A stretch of DNA of 64,000 nt from Bacteriovoracaceae bacterium (GCA_020630335.1 JAHDBN010000003.1:62001-126000), one strand, 5' to 3'. Counted from the first letter of the stretch, positions 43,865 to 53,428 are shown. Notes: a model not told the origin generated them from the sequence alone. Numbers and translations: made by a program.

Positions 43865-43890
43865 CATGGCTTTATTCCGATAAAACCATG
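43865..43890 (+). promoter_or_regulatory. Hairpin reaching the subtilase start codon
   Basis: CATGG-c-TTTAT and ATAAA-a-CCATG form a stem with one mismatch and a TCCG loop. Its last base is the G of the GTG start codon at 43890. No ribosome binding site is seen. A T-run begins 8 bases later, so it may instead end the preceding transcript. Confidence 0.5.
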
Positions 43891-45557
43891 TGAAGTATTT
43901 TTTTATAGTTTTTATTTTTCTTAGTTCTTGTGAATTTAATTCTTCATTAGAGAAAAAAGAAATCAAGATTTCAAAAGATAAAGAAATTACACCTAATACT
44001 CCCATTATACCCAATAATCCATTCTTTGATAAATCTGGTTTAATAAAGTGTGAAGACTTTGAAAATGTTCTTGGAGTAAACGATCCATACTCTTGTTTTC
44101 AATGGCACTTAAATGCGAACGCTCAATCGATTAGAGATCTTTCTCGTTCAGGGTTTATATCATCAAAACCTGTGATTGATATCAACGCAGGAGATACATT
44201 AAAGCAATATAATGGGAGTGGAATACGAGTTCACGTTAGCGATGGAGGACTTGATGCTGATCATGAAGATCTTAAAGAAAATTTTATTTTAAAAGACTCT
44301 AGGAATTATTTAGAATCTATTAGTGATGCTTTTAAACCAACTCTTGATAATCACGGAACAGCATGTGCAGGATTAATAGCAGCTGAAGGAAATAATAATA
44401 TTGGGGGGATAGGGGTTGCTTATAATTCAACCTTCTCAGGTGATAATATCATTGTTTCCTACAATTCTTCACTACCTCAATCTGCCATTCAAGCTGATTC
44501 CATAAAAAAAAGCTCAGACATTGATATAAGAAGTGCAAGTTATGGCTTTAGTATTTCAAATGGGAATTATGTTCATATGGAAAGAGATGAGCTTGAATTT
44601 GAGAATTATAAATACTCCACAACTCAAAATAATATTTTTCATATTAAGTCTAGTGGTAATGATGGTGCAATTATTGGAGCTGATGGAAACACAGAAGCAG
44701 CTGATTCAATTGTTTATGTTCACAATGTCGCTGCAGCTAATTGGGATAAAGAAATAGCTTATTACTCTACTCCAGGAGCAAATCTTTTTATTACAGCTCC
44801 AGCGGGAGAAAATAGAAACCTGGGAACTTGCACGACTAATGATAATGATGCTTATACATGTCGCTTTTCAGGTACTTCTGCAGCAACACCAATTGCTGCA
44901 GGTGTAGGGGCTGTGGTTTTAGAGGCCTTAAAAGAAAATAAGCCCAATGCTAGGTGGATTGACCTTGCTTGGATTTTAGCGAAAACAGCTAAGCCTAATC
45001 TTATTAGTGACAGAAATGTTTACAATCAAAATATAGGATCTCAAAAAAAAATCTCACGTGTAACGAATGGTTTTGGATTAACTCATAGTTTTGATCAAGG
45101 TTTTGGATTAATTGATCTCTCAGCGGCTGTTGATTTTGCTAAAAAGTATACAGGAAGTATTCCAGATCCTGAACTGTTAGAAAATTCTGAGGAGTTTGAG
45201 AAGACTCTAAAAGAAGGAACTTGTGAAGATGTGAGTTTTGAAATTAACCAAGATTTTCAAGTTTGGTCTGCGGAAGTAAATATTCATATGCATGACGTAA
45301 ATTATGGAGATATTGGGATTTTTCTTGTGATGCCGGATGGTAAGATTAGCATGGTGAAGACGAGTCGAGCATCTACAAGTCTTGATGATGGAGCTGATAA
45401 TTTAGAACCAGAATCTTTTTTTGGAGTGAGAGCACCTATGGGAATTAATGCAAAAGGTATATGGAAGGTTAGAGTGTGTTCGAGAAAAGATGATGGAGAT
45501 TTCACCTCAGCATCTTTGAATATTTATGGGTTTAATAATTTAGAAACTTTAAAGTAG
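43890..45557 (+). CDS. Subtilisin/kexin-like serine protease lipoprotein with P-domain
   Basis: A 555-residue lipoprotein (lipobox FLSSC near residue 14). The S8 triad is visible: Asp in VSDGGLDADHEDL near 117, His in NHGTACAGLIAAEGNN near 154, Ser in SGTSAATPIAAGV near 329. Residues about 425-550 look like a proprotein-convertase P-domain (VWSAEVNIHMHDVNYGDIGIFLVMPDG cut in two: WSAEVNIHMHD, GDIGIFLVMPDG). There is no obvious propeptide. It starts with GTG, at the foot of a hairpin. A membrane-anchored coiled-coil protein gene follows 9 bases after the stop. Confidence 0.88.
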   Translation: MKYFFIVFIFLSSCEFNSSLEKKEIKISKDKEITPNTPIIPNNPFFDKSGLIKCEDFENVLGVNDPYSCFQWHLNANAQSIRDLSRSGFISSKPVIDINAGDTLKQYNGSGIRVHVSDGGLDADHEDLKENFILKDSRNYLESISDAFKPTLDNHGTACAGLIAAEGNNNIGGIGVAYNSTFSGDNIIVSYNSSLPQSAIQADSIKKSSDIDIRSASYGFSISNGNYVHMERDELEFENYKYSTTQNNIFHIKSSGNDGAIIGADGNTEAADSIVYVHNVAAANWDKEIAYYSTPGANLFITAPAGENRNLGTCTTNDNDAYTCRFSGTSAATPIAAGVGAVVLEALKENKPNARWIDLAWILAKTAKPNLISDRNVYNQNIGSQKKISRVTNGFGLTHSFDQGFGLIDLSAAVDFAKKYTGSIPDPELLENSEEFEKTLKEGTCEDVSFEINQDFQVWSAEVNIHMHDVNYGDIGIFLVMPDGKISMVKTSRASTSLDDGADNLEPESFFGVRAPMGINAKGIWKVRVCSRKDDGDFTSASLNIYGFNNLETLK

Positions 45558-45566
45558 GGATAAATA

Positions 45567-46286
45567 ATGAAAGTTAAGATCATATTTTTTTCAAGTTTCT
45601 TACTAATACTTGGATGGTTTTTCTTTACTTCAGAAAAAACAAAAAAAAGAAGTGAGATGAAACAAACTAAAACAAAATTACATAAATCTGAAAATACTAT
45701 TAAAGAAGTAAAGAAGACTGCTGAAGTTCAAAAAAACAAAAGGGAAGTTAAACGAGAGCTTGCGCAAACGGAAGTAAAGAGGTTAGAAGAGAAAGAGAAA
45801 AGCACTAAGAACTTTTTTAAGTGGGAAGAAGCGAAAACAAAATTTTTTCTAAATGAAGAGAAAATAAAATCAGGAACCAAAGATTACTTCGTGTCAGATA
45901 AAGTTTATTCAATCAAAAAAGATAATTATTCAGAAGATTTGGGAAAAATCATCTTTGAGCATGATAACTTAATTAGTTTTCTTCCTCACTCAAGAGTGGA
46001 TGATTCAAGCTTTTTTCCAGTGATATTTAAAAATCATGGACATAGGCCCTTACACATGACGGGCATTGTCGTTATTGATTATAATCATGATAAATCAATA
46101 ACAAATTATAATGATCTAGAAATATCTAAAATGGATTTAGGGGAAGTGAAATACGATGATAGAGAATTAAAAAAAACTTGGGTTGAAATAAGTTCTTTTG
46201 ATAAATTTGAAAAAATTTCAGAATTATCACCCACTTCAACCAAAGTATATTTAGAATTTCACAAGCCTAAGCTTATTCGTGAATGA
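45567..46286 (+). CDS. Membrane-anchored coiled-coil protein, neighbour of the subtilase
   Basis: A 239-residue protein with one N-terminal membrane segment (about residues 4-20) and no cleavage site, then a long charged coiled-coil (about 22-90) very rich in Lys and Glu. The C-terminal 140 residues are a beta-rich domain (FLPHSRVDDSSFFPVIFKNHGHRPLHMTGI in pieces: LPHSRVDD, VIFKNHGHRP). The family is not recognised. It directly follows the subtilase gene, so it may be a partner, substrate adaptor or chaperone; that is inference. Confidence 0.65.
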   Translation: MKVKIIFFSSFLLILGWFFFTSEKTKKRSEMKQTKTKLHKSENTIKEVKKTAEVQKNKREVKRELAQTEVKRLEEKEKSTKNFFKWEEAKTKFFLNEEKIKSGTKDYFVSDKVYSIKKDNYSEDLGKIIFEHDNLISFLPHSRVDDSSFFPVIFKNHGHRPLHMTGIVVIDYNHDKSITNYNDLEISKMDLGEVKYDDRELKKTWVEISSFDKFEKISELSPTSTKVYLEFHKPKLIRE

Positions 46287-46291
46287 GTTAA

Positions 46292-48205
46292 CTATATCGC
46301 AAACCCGCTAAGCTCTTGAATGATCTCTTGAGATCTTTTAACAAAATCACTTTTCTTCTCTTGATCTAAGCCATCACTTGAAATCATAGCAAGGTCTTGA
46401 ACATGATGAACAATTTTTGATGCTAATTCTTTTTTATCATTACTTTCAAAAAGTTTATAAGCATTTTGTATGAGTGAATGAGCAGGGTTTACAACTAAAG
46501 TTCTTTTTACCTGCATCGCTTCAGCGTTTTGTCCCATTGATCTTGTAATTTGTTGAAATCGTTTCATGTTTTGATCAAATTTAAAGTATGCGGGAGCTGT
46601 ATTAGCTTCAATGTTTTTTACTTCAACTTCTAAGTTTGGATCATCTTTTAGAGTCTCTTTAAAGAAGTCTTGAACTTTCATATCTTCTGGGCTTGAAGCT
46701 TGAGATTCAATTAAATTTTCAAACTCTGTATCAATTGAAGAGAACTTATATTCATTCTCACCTTGCTTTTTATACTCAATGTGCTGAGTTAAGTGAGGAT
46801 CAATATAATTATCTGTTTCTACAGCTGGAATATTTTTGGATTGAAGTTGGCTTAAAAGAGCAGGGTCTCCAGCACCAATTTGATAGTTCAGTACTTTTCC
46901 TTTGAGTTTTTCTTTAAACTCTTCAGGAATAGATTCTTGGTATTCACTTAAGGTAACAAATTTTTCATCTGACGTTTTTAAAAGCATATGTTCTCTTAAG
47001 ATTTCATCAAACTTATCATCAGAGATAATTCCATACTTTACAAACATTCCAATATCAGGCCAATAGTTCTCAAACTTCTCTCTATCATTTCTAGAAAGCT
47101 TCTTAAGAGACTCTGCAACCTTTTTAATAATATAGTTTGATATCTTCTTAATATTTGGATCACCTTGTAGGGCAGATCTTGAAACATTCAAAGGTATATC
47201 TGTTGAATCAATTGCACCTTTTAGCATTGATAAAAATTCAGGTACGACATTTTTCATATTATCAGATACAAAAACTTGCTTGCAATAAAGCCTGATATTA
47301 TTTTCGTTGAAAGGTTTAGCTGGATTAATTTTAGGAAAGAATAAAATTCCTTGCAGGGTAAATGGATGATCAATGTTTAGATGTAGCCAAAATAAAGGTT
47401 CAGGATCCATTGGAAACATTTTGGAATAAAAGTTCTTATATTCTTCATCACTTACTTTGGATGGATCTTTTTTCCATAAAGGCTGAGTTTGATTAATGAT
47501 ATCAATACCAATTTCTTTTTTATCTTCTTCTTTTTCTGCTTTTAAATTTTCTTCTAATGTCTTAGTTCTTTCATTCTCATCGATAAGCTCAATAGGATAA
47601 GGCATAAAATCACAGTATTGCCTTAAAGTAGATCGAGTTTTAAAACTTTGAAGAAACTCTGAAGAGTCCTCATTGATATGAAGAGTAATGGAAGTTCCAA
47701 TCTCATCTTTAGAAGAATCAGAAAATTCATATTCAGTATCTCCCTCACAACTCCACATTACAGCTTTGCTATCTTTGCTCATAGATTTTGAGTTAATAAC
47801 GACTTTATCAGCGACCATAAAACTTGAATAAAACCCTAGACCAAACTTTCCGATAATTTCATCTTTGGAATCATTTGAGTTTAAGTCTTTCATCTTCTCA
47901 ACAAATTCCTCAGCTCCAGAGAAAGCAAGTTGAGCAATGTATTTCTCTACCTCTTCTTCCGTCATCCCAATTCCATTATCAGTGATGGTAATTGTTTTAG
48001 CATTTTTATCTATGCTGACATCTACCTTACCCTCAGGAGCGACTTCATTATTATTTTTAGAAAGAGTGATCCTCTTTGTGATCGCGTCACAAGCATTTGA
48101 TACTAATTCTCTTAGAAAAATATCATGCTCAGAATAAAGCCATTTTTTAATAATAGGGAAAATGTCATTAGTATTAACTGAAATTGTTCCTTTTTTTGAT
48201 GTCAT
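46292..48205 (-). CDS. htpG: Molecular chaperone HtpG (Hsp90)
   Basis: A 637-residue Hsp90 homologue of normal length. The N-terminal GHKL ATPase domain shows ELVSNACDAI, ITDNGIGMTEEEV and GKFGLGFYSSFMVADKV. The middle domain carries the conserved Arg region NVSRSALQGD, and the C-terminal dimerisation domain is present. It has an AGGAG site 8 bases before the ATG. It is transcribed alone, converging on the coiled-coil gene and divergent from the asparaginase-domain gene. Confidence 0.97.
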   Translation of the reverse strand: MTSKKGTISVNTNDIFPIIKKWLYSEHDIFLRELVSNACDAITKRITLSKNNNEVAPEGKVDVSIDKNAKTITITDNGIGMTEEEVEKYIAQLAFSGAEEFVEKMKDLNSNDSKDEIIGKFGLGFYSSFMVADKVVINSKSMSKDSKAVMWSCEGDTEYEFSDSSKDEIGTSITLHINEDSSEFLQSFKTRSTLRQYCDFMPYPIELIDENERTKTLEENLKAEKEEDKKEIGIDIINQTQPLWKKDPSKVSDEEYKNFYSKMFPMDPEPLFWLHLNIDHPFTLQGILFFPKINPAKPFNENNIRLYCKQVFVSDNMKNVVPEFLSMLKGAIDSTDIPLNVSRSALQGDPNIKKISNYIIKKVAESLKKLSRNDREKFENYWPDIGMFVKYGIISDDKFDEILREHMLLKTSDEKFVTLSEYQESIPEEFKEKLKGKVLNYQIGAGDPALLSQLQSKNIPAVETDNYIDPHLTQHIEYKKQGENEYKFSSIDTEFENLIESQASSPEDMKVQDFFKETLKDDPNLEVEVKNIEANTAPAYFKFDQNMKRFQQITRSMGQNAEAMQVKRTLVVNPAHSLIQNAYKLFESNDKKELASKIVHHVQDLAMISSDGLDQEKKSDFVKRSQEIIQELSGFAI

Positions 48206-48280
48206 GAATCTTACTCCTAGCTATAAATTTAAGTTTTTGTTAATATGGGCTGAATTTAGCAAGAGTCAAGGGTGAGATAA

Positions 48281-48850
48281 ATGAATCATTTAGAAAAGTT
48301 CGAAAAATTTGAGAATAAAAAGTCTAAAATGCTTATTCTCTCGACTGGTGGGACAATAGAGAAAACCTATGATGAAGGTGATGGGAGCTTGAAGAATAGA
48401 GAGTCCGTGATTAAAGATCGAATTATAGACGAGCTGCGTTATCCTTATAAAGAATTTATTATTAATGAAGTGATGCAGAAAGATTCCTTAGACATGAATG
48501 AAGAAGATAGAGATCTGATTTATGATTTTATTAGAGGTTTTGAGCGTATGCGATTACCAACTATTGTTTTGCATGGCACAGATACTATGGATCAGACTAT
48601 TGCTCGCTGCCAAGAACGATTACTTGATGACACAGCTATTAGTGTTCCGGTGGTATTTACTGGAGCGATGAGACCTCTGGGCTTTGAAGACAATGATGCT
48701 TCTCAAAACTTAGTAGAAGCAATTGCTTGCGCTGATATTTTAACTCCAGGGTTTTATCTAAGTTTTCATGGCCAGCTTTTTTATCCAAATAGTTTTAAAA
48801 AAAATAAAAGTTTAAGAACATTTGAAAAAATTCTAGGAGAGAGAAAATGA
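48281..48850 (+). CDS. Asparaginase-domain protein (single domain)
   Basis: A 189-residue protein covering only the N-terminal domain of an L-asparaginase. ILSTGGTIEKTYDE contains the first catalytic Thr, LHGTDTMDQT the second Thr-Asp pair, and FTGAMRPLGFEDNDASQNL the following motif. Type I/II asparaginases are about 330 residues, so the C-terminal domain is missing; short forms of this kind are known in other bacteria. It is the first of an operon with a kinase-like gene, a PfkB kinase, asnS and an ABM-like gene, and overlaps the next by 4 bases. Confidence 0.85.
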   Translation: MNHLEKFEKFENKKSKMLILSTGGTIEKTYDEGDGSLKNRESVIKDRIIDELRYPYKEFIINEVMQKDSLDMNEEDRDLIYDFIRGFERMRLPTIVLHGTDTMDQTIARCQERLLDDTAISVPVVFTGAMRPLGFEDNDASQNLVEAIACADILTPGFYLSFHGQLFYPNSFKKNKSLRTFEKILGERK

Positions 48851-49818
48851 AAGCTCTAAGAGATTGGGATGTTTTAGATACAACAAGTTATTTGAATTCA
48901 AGAGGAATTGATGGACAGGTTGTTGATCTTTCAAAAGCTGGTGAAGGAAATATGAATTGTACGTTAAGGGCCACCCTGAATAATGGAGATGTTGGAAGTG
49001 TGATTCTTAAACAATCAAGTGACTTTTGTGAGAAATATCCTGATGTGCCTGCTCCTATCTCAAGAATAGAAGAAGAGGTGAGGTTTTATAATTTGGCTTC
49101 AGCTAATACATCGATCAATTCTAAGATTCCTCAGGGGAAGCATTTTGATAGAGAGAATCATATTTTTGTCATGCAAGACTTAGGAGAAGGACATGATTTC
49201 TCCTTTGTTTATGAAGGAGAAAATATTTCAGCTGAAGATTTAAAATCGATTGCTCAAATTTTAAGTGACTTACATTCGATTGATACTTCAGGGCAAGTTT
49301 TTTCTAATTCAGAAATGAGAAAATTAAATCATGCTCACATGTATGATATTCCCTTGAAAGTGGATAATGGATTAGATCTTAATTCAATTTGCTCTGGGCT
49401 AGATGAGCTAGCGAAGAGATTAAAAAATAATAATGAATATGTTCAAGAAATTTATAAACTTGGTGATTGTTATTTACAAAGTGGCGAGACTCTACTTCAT
49501 GGTGATTTTTATCCTAATAGCTGGTTGAAATGTAATGGAGAAATCTATCTCATTGATCCAGAATTTGGCTTTATCGGAGCTAAAGAATTCGATTTAGGCG
49601 TGAGTGTTGCTCATTTACACCTATCAAATCACCCTGAAGAGTTAATTAATCTTTATTTGAATAGTTATAAGCAAAGCTATGATGAAATCTTAATGAATAA
49701 ATTTACTGGAGCCGAGATCATGAGAAGACTTCTAGGATATGCTCAGCTTCCAATTAAAAAAGATCTTAAGAAATTAGAGTCTTTATTAGAACTTTCTAAA
49801 ACACTTGTGTTAAACTAG
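48847..49818 (+). CDS. APH/choline-kinase-like phosphotransferase
   Basis: A 323-residue protein with a protein-kinase-like fold. The catalytic loop LLHGDFYPNSWLKC and the metal loop IDPEFGFIGAKEFDLGV match aminoglycoside phosphotransferase/methylthioribose-kinase relatives (H-G-D-x-x-x-N; D-P-E). An N-terminal VILKQSSDF supplies the ATP-binding Lys. The substrate is not evident; the neighbouring PfkB kinase suggests a small-molecule sugar or nucleoside. An AGAGAGA-type site precedes the start. Confidence 0.82.
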   Translation: MKALRDWDVLDTTSYLNSRGIDGQVVDLSKAGEGNMNCTLRATLNNGDVGSVILKQSSDFCEKYPDVPAPISRIEEEVRFYNLASANTSINSKIPQGKHFDRENHIFVMQDLGEGHDFSFVYEGENISAEDLKSIAQILSDLHSIDTSGQVFSNSEMRKLNHAHMYDIPLKVDNGLDLNSICSGLDELAKRLKNNNEYVQEIYKLGDCYLQSGETLLHGDFYPNSWLKCNGEIYLIDPEFGFIGAKEFDLGVSVAHLHLSNHPEELINLYLNSYKQSYDEILMNKFTGAEIMRRLLGYAQLPIKKDLKKLESLLELSKTLVLN

Positions 49819-49853
49819 TTTACTGTTTCTATTGGATTATTTAAGGGGAAAAT

Positions 49854-50855
49854 TTGAAAACAATTGATGTATACGCTTTAGGAAACGCTTTAGTTGATTC
49901 AGAGTTTAAGGTAACTCCAGAATTTTTAAATGAAGCCAGTATTGAAAAAGGCTTGATGACTTTAATAGATGAGAAACGCCTAAAAGAAATTTCTGAAAAA
50001 TTGAATAGAGAAGCAGATAAGAGAGCTTGCGGTGGCTCTGCAGCGAATACAGTGATTGCTCTTGCTCAACTGGGAGGGAGTTCGTTCTATGCTTATAAAG
50101 TTAATGATGATGAAGATGGAAAATTTTATACAACAGATTTAAAAGCCAATGGAGTAGATTTTTCTAAAAAATCTATAGCAAAAGGAGCAGACCCGACTGG
50201 AAGATGTGTGGTTTTTGTTACTCCGGATGCAGACCGAACAATGAATTCCTATCTTGGGATTTCTGCGAGTTTCGCTTCTGAGAATTGTGATTTTGATCAA
50301 ATAAAAGATGCTAATTACTTATACATTGAAGGATATTTAGTAACTTCAGAAAAAGCGATGAAAGCAGTTGATGAAGCGATGAGTATTGCAAAATCTAGTG
50401 GAGCTAAAATCGCTTTAACTTTATCTGATCCAGGGATAGTTAAGTTTTTTAAAGATCAGTTTAAGCATATATTGAAAGAACCTGTTGATTTATTGTTTTG
50501 TAATGAAGAAGAGGCGATGAGTTTAACTGATACTGAAAATATATCAGATGCCTTTGAGGGATTAAAAAATTATTCAAAAACATTTGCGATCACGACAGGA
50601 AAGTCTGGATCATTAGTGTTTAATGGTGAAGAAAAAATAGAGGTAGAAGGTTTTGAAGTTGAAGCAGTTGATAGTAATGGAGCAGGGGATATGTATGCGG
50701 GAGCATTCATGTTTGCTCTTTCTCAAGATAAAAGTTTTTCAGATGCTGGTAGACTAGCAAGCTTCTTTTCATCTCGTGTTGTTTCCAGTTATGGGCCTCG
50801 AGTAGAAAAGGGGCAAATGAGATTATATATGAACGAATTTAAAGGAATGAAATAA
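49854..50855 (+). CDS. PfkB-family kinase, adenosine-kinase-like
   Basis: A 333-residue ribokinase-family enzyme. CGGSAANTVIALAQLGG is the first PfkB signature and DSNGAGDMYAGAFMFAL the second, with the catalytic Asp. The length, VDVYALGNALVDSE-like start and domain order are closest to adenosine kinases, but other nucleoside or sugar kinases remain possible. It begins with TTG after an AAGGGG site and is followed directly by asnS (TAATG overlap). It is in the operon beginning at 48281. Confidence 0.85.
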   Translation: MKTIDVYALGNALVDSEFKVTPEFLNEASIEKGLMTLIDEKRLKEISEKLNREADKRACGGSAANTVIALAQLGGSSFYAYKVNDDEDGKFYTTDLKANGVDFSKKSIAKGADPTGRCVVFVTPDADRTMNSYLGISASFASENCDFDQIKDANYLYIEGYLVTSEKAMKAVDEAMSIAKSSGAKIALTLSDPGIVKFFKDQFKHILKEPVDLLFCNEEEAMSLTDTENISDAFEGLKNYSKTFAITTGKSGSLVFNGEEKIEVEGFEVEAVDSNGAGDMYAGAFMFALSQDKSFSDAGRLASFFSSRVVSSYGPRVEKGQMRLYMNEFKGMK

Positions 50856-52240
50856 TGAGAACTTTAATTAAAGATCTTTTCTTGGATTCAAAAAAGTTTT
50901 TAAATAAAGAAGTTGAAATTAAGGGCTGGGTTAAATCTTTAAGAAAATCTAAAGCGTTTAGTTTCGTAGTTATAAACGATGGATCTTGTTTCCAAGACCT
51001 TCAAATTATTGTTGATCAAGATGCTCCTAATTATGAAGAAGTCTCTAGCTCTTTAACAGGAACATGCATGGCAATTAAAGGGATAATTGTTGAATCGGGT
51101 GGGCGACAGCCAATTGAGATGCAAGGAAAGGTTCCTTCTATAATAGGAAAAGTTTCAGAAGATTATCCTCTTCAAAAAAAGAAGACATCTTTAGAGTTTC
51201 TAAGAGAAGTTGCTCATGTAAGAGCGAGAACTAATACTTTATCCGCTGTATTTAGAGTAAGACATCACCTTGCTCAAGCGACGCATAAGTTTTTTTCTGA
51301 TCTAGGATATTATTATATTCATACACCTCTCATTACTGCTTCTGATGCTGAGGGGGCGGGAGAGTTATTTAGAGTGAGTACTTTGGATATAAAAAACCCA
51401 CCAAAGACTGATAAGGGTGACATTGATTTTTCAAAAGATTATTTTGAAAGTGAAACCTTCTTAACATGCACGGGGCAATTACAAGCGGAGAGTTTAGCTC
51501 TTTCAATGGGAGGGGTATATACTTTTGGCCCAACCTTTAGATCTGAAAACTCTCATACATCCAGACATCTTTCAGAATTTTGGATGGTTGAACCAGAAGT
51601 TGCTTTTGCTGATCTTGATGATGTTGCTGATCTTGGAGCGAAGTATATTCAATATTTAATTCAGTATGCTTTTGAACATTGCCCAGATGAGTTAGCTTTT
51701 TTTGAAAAACAATATCAAAAAGATCTTCAAGAAACTCTAAAACACGTTGCTGAAACAGATTTTAAAAAAATCACTTATACCGAAGCTGTCGAGATTTTAA
51801 TAAAGTCAGATAAGAAGTTTGATTTTAAAGTAGAGTGGGGTAGTGATCTTCAGACTGAACATGAGAGATTTTTAACAGAAGAGCATTTTAAAGCTCCAGT
51901 GATTGTGACGGATTACCCAAAAGATATAAAAGCTTTTTATATGAAGCTTAATGAAGATGGAAAAACTGTTAGAGCGATGGATATTCTTGTTCCGGGTGTA
52001 GGTGAAATCATCGGTGGTTCTCAAAGAGAAGATGACTATGAAGGCCTTCGCAACAGAATAAAAGAATGTGGCCTCGATGAAAAAGATTATTCTTGGTATC
52101 TTGATCTAAGAAAATTTGGAGGAGCTCCGCACGCTGGTTTTGGGTTAGGATTTGAGAGAGCGATTATGTATATCACCGGAATGAGTAATATTAGAGATGT
52201 GATTGCTTTTCCTCGTTTTCCTGGGAATGCTTCTTTTTAG
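50855..52240 (+). CDS. asnS: Asparaginyl-tRNA synthetase
   Basis: A 461-residue class IIb synthetase. An N-terminal OB anticodon-binding domain (VEIKGWVKSLRKSKAFSF) precedes the class II core. The core shows motif 1, motif 2 (FGPTFRSENSHTSRHLSEFWM, given as FRSENSHTSRHLSEFW) and motif 3 (GFGLGFERAIMYITG). It charges tRNA-Asn. The 3' end, from about 52075, has a decayed copy 1.4 kb downstream. It is part of the operon with an asparaginase-domain protein, which suggests linkage to asparagine supply. Confidence 0.96.
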   Translation: MRTLIKDLFLDSKKFLNKEVEIKGWVKSLRKSKAFSFVVINDGSCFQDLQIIVDQDAPNYEEVSSSLTGTCMAIKGIIVESGGRQPIEMQGKVPSIIGKVSEDYPLQKKKTSLEFLREVAHVRARTNTLSAVFRVRHHLAQATHKFFSDLGYYYIHTPLITASDAEGAGELFRVSTLDIKNPPKTDKGDIDFSKDYFESETFLTCTGQLQAESLALSMGGVYTFGPTFRSENSHTSRHLSEFWMVEPEVAFADLDDVADLGAKYIQYLIQYAFEHCPDELAFFEKQYQKDLQETLKHVAETDFKKITYTEAVEILIKSDKKFDFKVEWGSDLQTEHERFLTEEHFKAPVIVTDYPKDIKAFYMKLNEDGKTVRAMDILVPGVGEIIGGSQREDDYEGLRNRIKECGLDEKDYSWYLDLRKFGGAPHAGFGLGFERAIMYITGMSNIRDVIAFPRFPGNASF

Positions 52241-52251
52241 CAAGAGATTTT

Positions 52252-52545
52252 ATGGTTATTGATATTATCAAGTACAAATTAGCGGATGGGATTACAGAAG
52301 AATTCTTAAGAGAATCAGCTGAAGATATTTTGTCATTATGGATGAGTAAGCAAGAAGGTTTCGTGAAATGGCAGATTAATAAAACAGATAAAGGCTACGT
52401 GGACTTTGTCTTTTGGGAAACAAAAGAAGCTTTAGACTCAGCAACAGTAAAAATGAAAGATATTCCTGCAGATCATAATTGGCTTAAATGTTATGATATG
52501 ACCTCTGTTAGTGCCGAAAAAGCATCTAATCTCTTTACTTTTTAA
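52252..52545 (+). CDS. ABM/dabb-like ferredoxin-fold small protein
   Basis: A 97-residue protein with an alpha/beta pattern like the antibiotic-biosynthesis-monooxygenase (ABM) fold: DIIKYKLADG, GFVKWQINKTDKGYVDFVFW, then a helix with AL-SAT. Such proteins may be heme-degrading, oxygenase-like or merely binding domains; no catalytic residues are obvious. It begins 11 bases after asnS and is the last gene in the operon from 48281. Confidence 0.68.
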   Translation: MVIDIIKYKLADGITEEFLRESAEDILSLWMSKQEGFVKWQINKTDKGYVDFVFWETKEALDSATVKMKDIPADHNWLKCYDMTSVSAEKASNLFTF

Positions 52546-52630
52546 TTAGTATCTCTGACTAAAATGCTTCTTTCTATGCAGAAAGTAAGCTTCTTCATAA
52601 CATTGATAAGTGGCTTTAAAAAAAATAACG

Positions 52631-53428
52631 ATGTTTCAGAATACTTTGCTATATATCTGCTTAGTTTTTTCGCTCTCTACTTATTCTCAGTTAAGTCCAT
52701 ATTTCTCTCCTCATGATTTAAGACATTCTAATAAACAACTTGGTAAGCAAAAAAAGAATAAACTCTATTTTTCCGACAATGGACTCCCTAATATCATTCT
52801 GTTGGGATATTGGTATCCGACTAATATGATGATTCGAGATTTTAATGCGAATCCTAAGCTCAACCCGAAGTGGATAGGTGAGAACTGGGAAGGCAGAGGA
52901 TATAATATTTACTCTTTCTCTCCTGACTTTCCTTATAAAACATTGAAAGGAGTAGGAGATTTTACAGTAGATTATCAAAGTAGTTTTAGTGATTTTTGGA
53001 GAATCATGCCTAAATATACACCTGTTGCGATTTTATCTTTTGGACGAGCAAAAGAAAATAATGACTGGGAGATAGAGAGTATTGTCTATAATAACTTTAA
53101 TCAATGGCGAGGGGATTTTAAGTTCCCTTATAAACCTAAAAGAAAAACGGTAAGATATAAAAAATTTCAAAGAATCCAGACAGCGTTCCCTAAAAAAAGA
53201 ATAAAAGAACAGCTCGTACGAAAACTGCCTGAACTGAATGTTTTCATTGATGAACAGGGATCAGGAGATTTTTTATGTGAATATATGGCCTATCAAATTT
53301 ATTGGTATCAGAGTTTTTATCCGAATATGAGATATGGCATTCATACTCATATTGGAGCAGAGAGTTCTATGAGTACATTAAAAAAAGGTCTTGGGATCAC
53401 TCTTAGAGAGTTAATCTTATCGTTGTAA
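52631..53428 (+). CDS. Secreted pyroglutamyl-peptidase-like (C15) protein
   Basis: A 265-residue protein with a signal peptide (MFQNTLLYICLVFSLSTYS). ILLGYWYPTN, PVAILSFGRA and QGSGDFLCEYMAYQIYWYQ resemble pyrrolidone-carboxylate peptidase, where the catalytic Cys sits in a similar GxFLCNxxxY segment. A following GIHTHIGAES may hold the catalytic His. Bacterial C15 enzymes are normally cytoplasmic, so an exported version is unusual. The start is ATG at 52631; an upstream GTG at 52610 would add residues before the signal. No ribosome binding site is clear. An asnS remnant lies just downstream. Confidence 0.68.
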   Translation: MFQNTLLYICLVFSLSTYSQLSPYFSPHDLRHSNKQLGKQKKNKLYFSDNGLPNIILLGYWYPTNMMIRDFNANPKLNPKWIGENWEGRGYNIYSFSPDFPYKTLKGVGDFTVDYQSSFSDFWRIMPKYTPVAILSFGRAKENNDWEIESIVYNNFNQWRGDFKFPYKPKRKTVRYKKFQRIQTAFPKKRIKEQLVRKLPELNVFIDEQGSGDFLCEYMAYQIYWYQSFYPNMRYGIHTHIGAESSMSTLKKGLGITLRELILSL

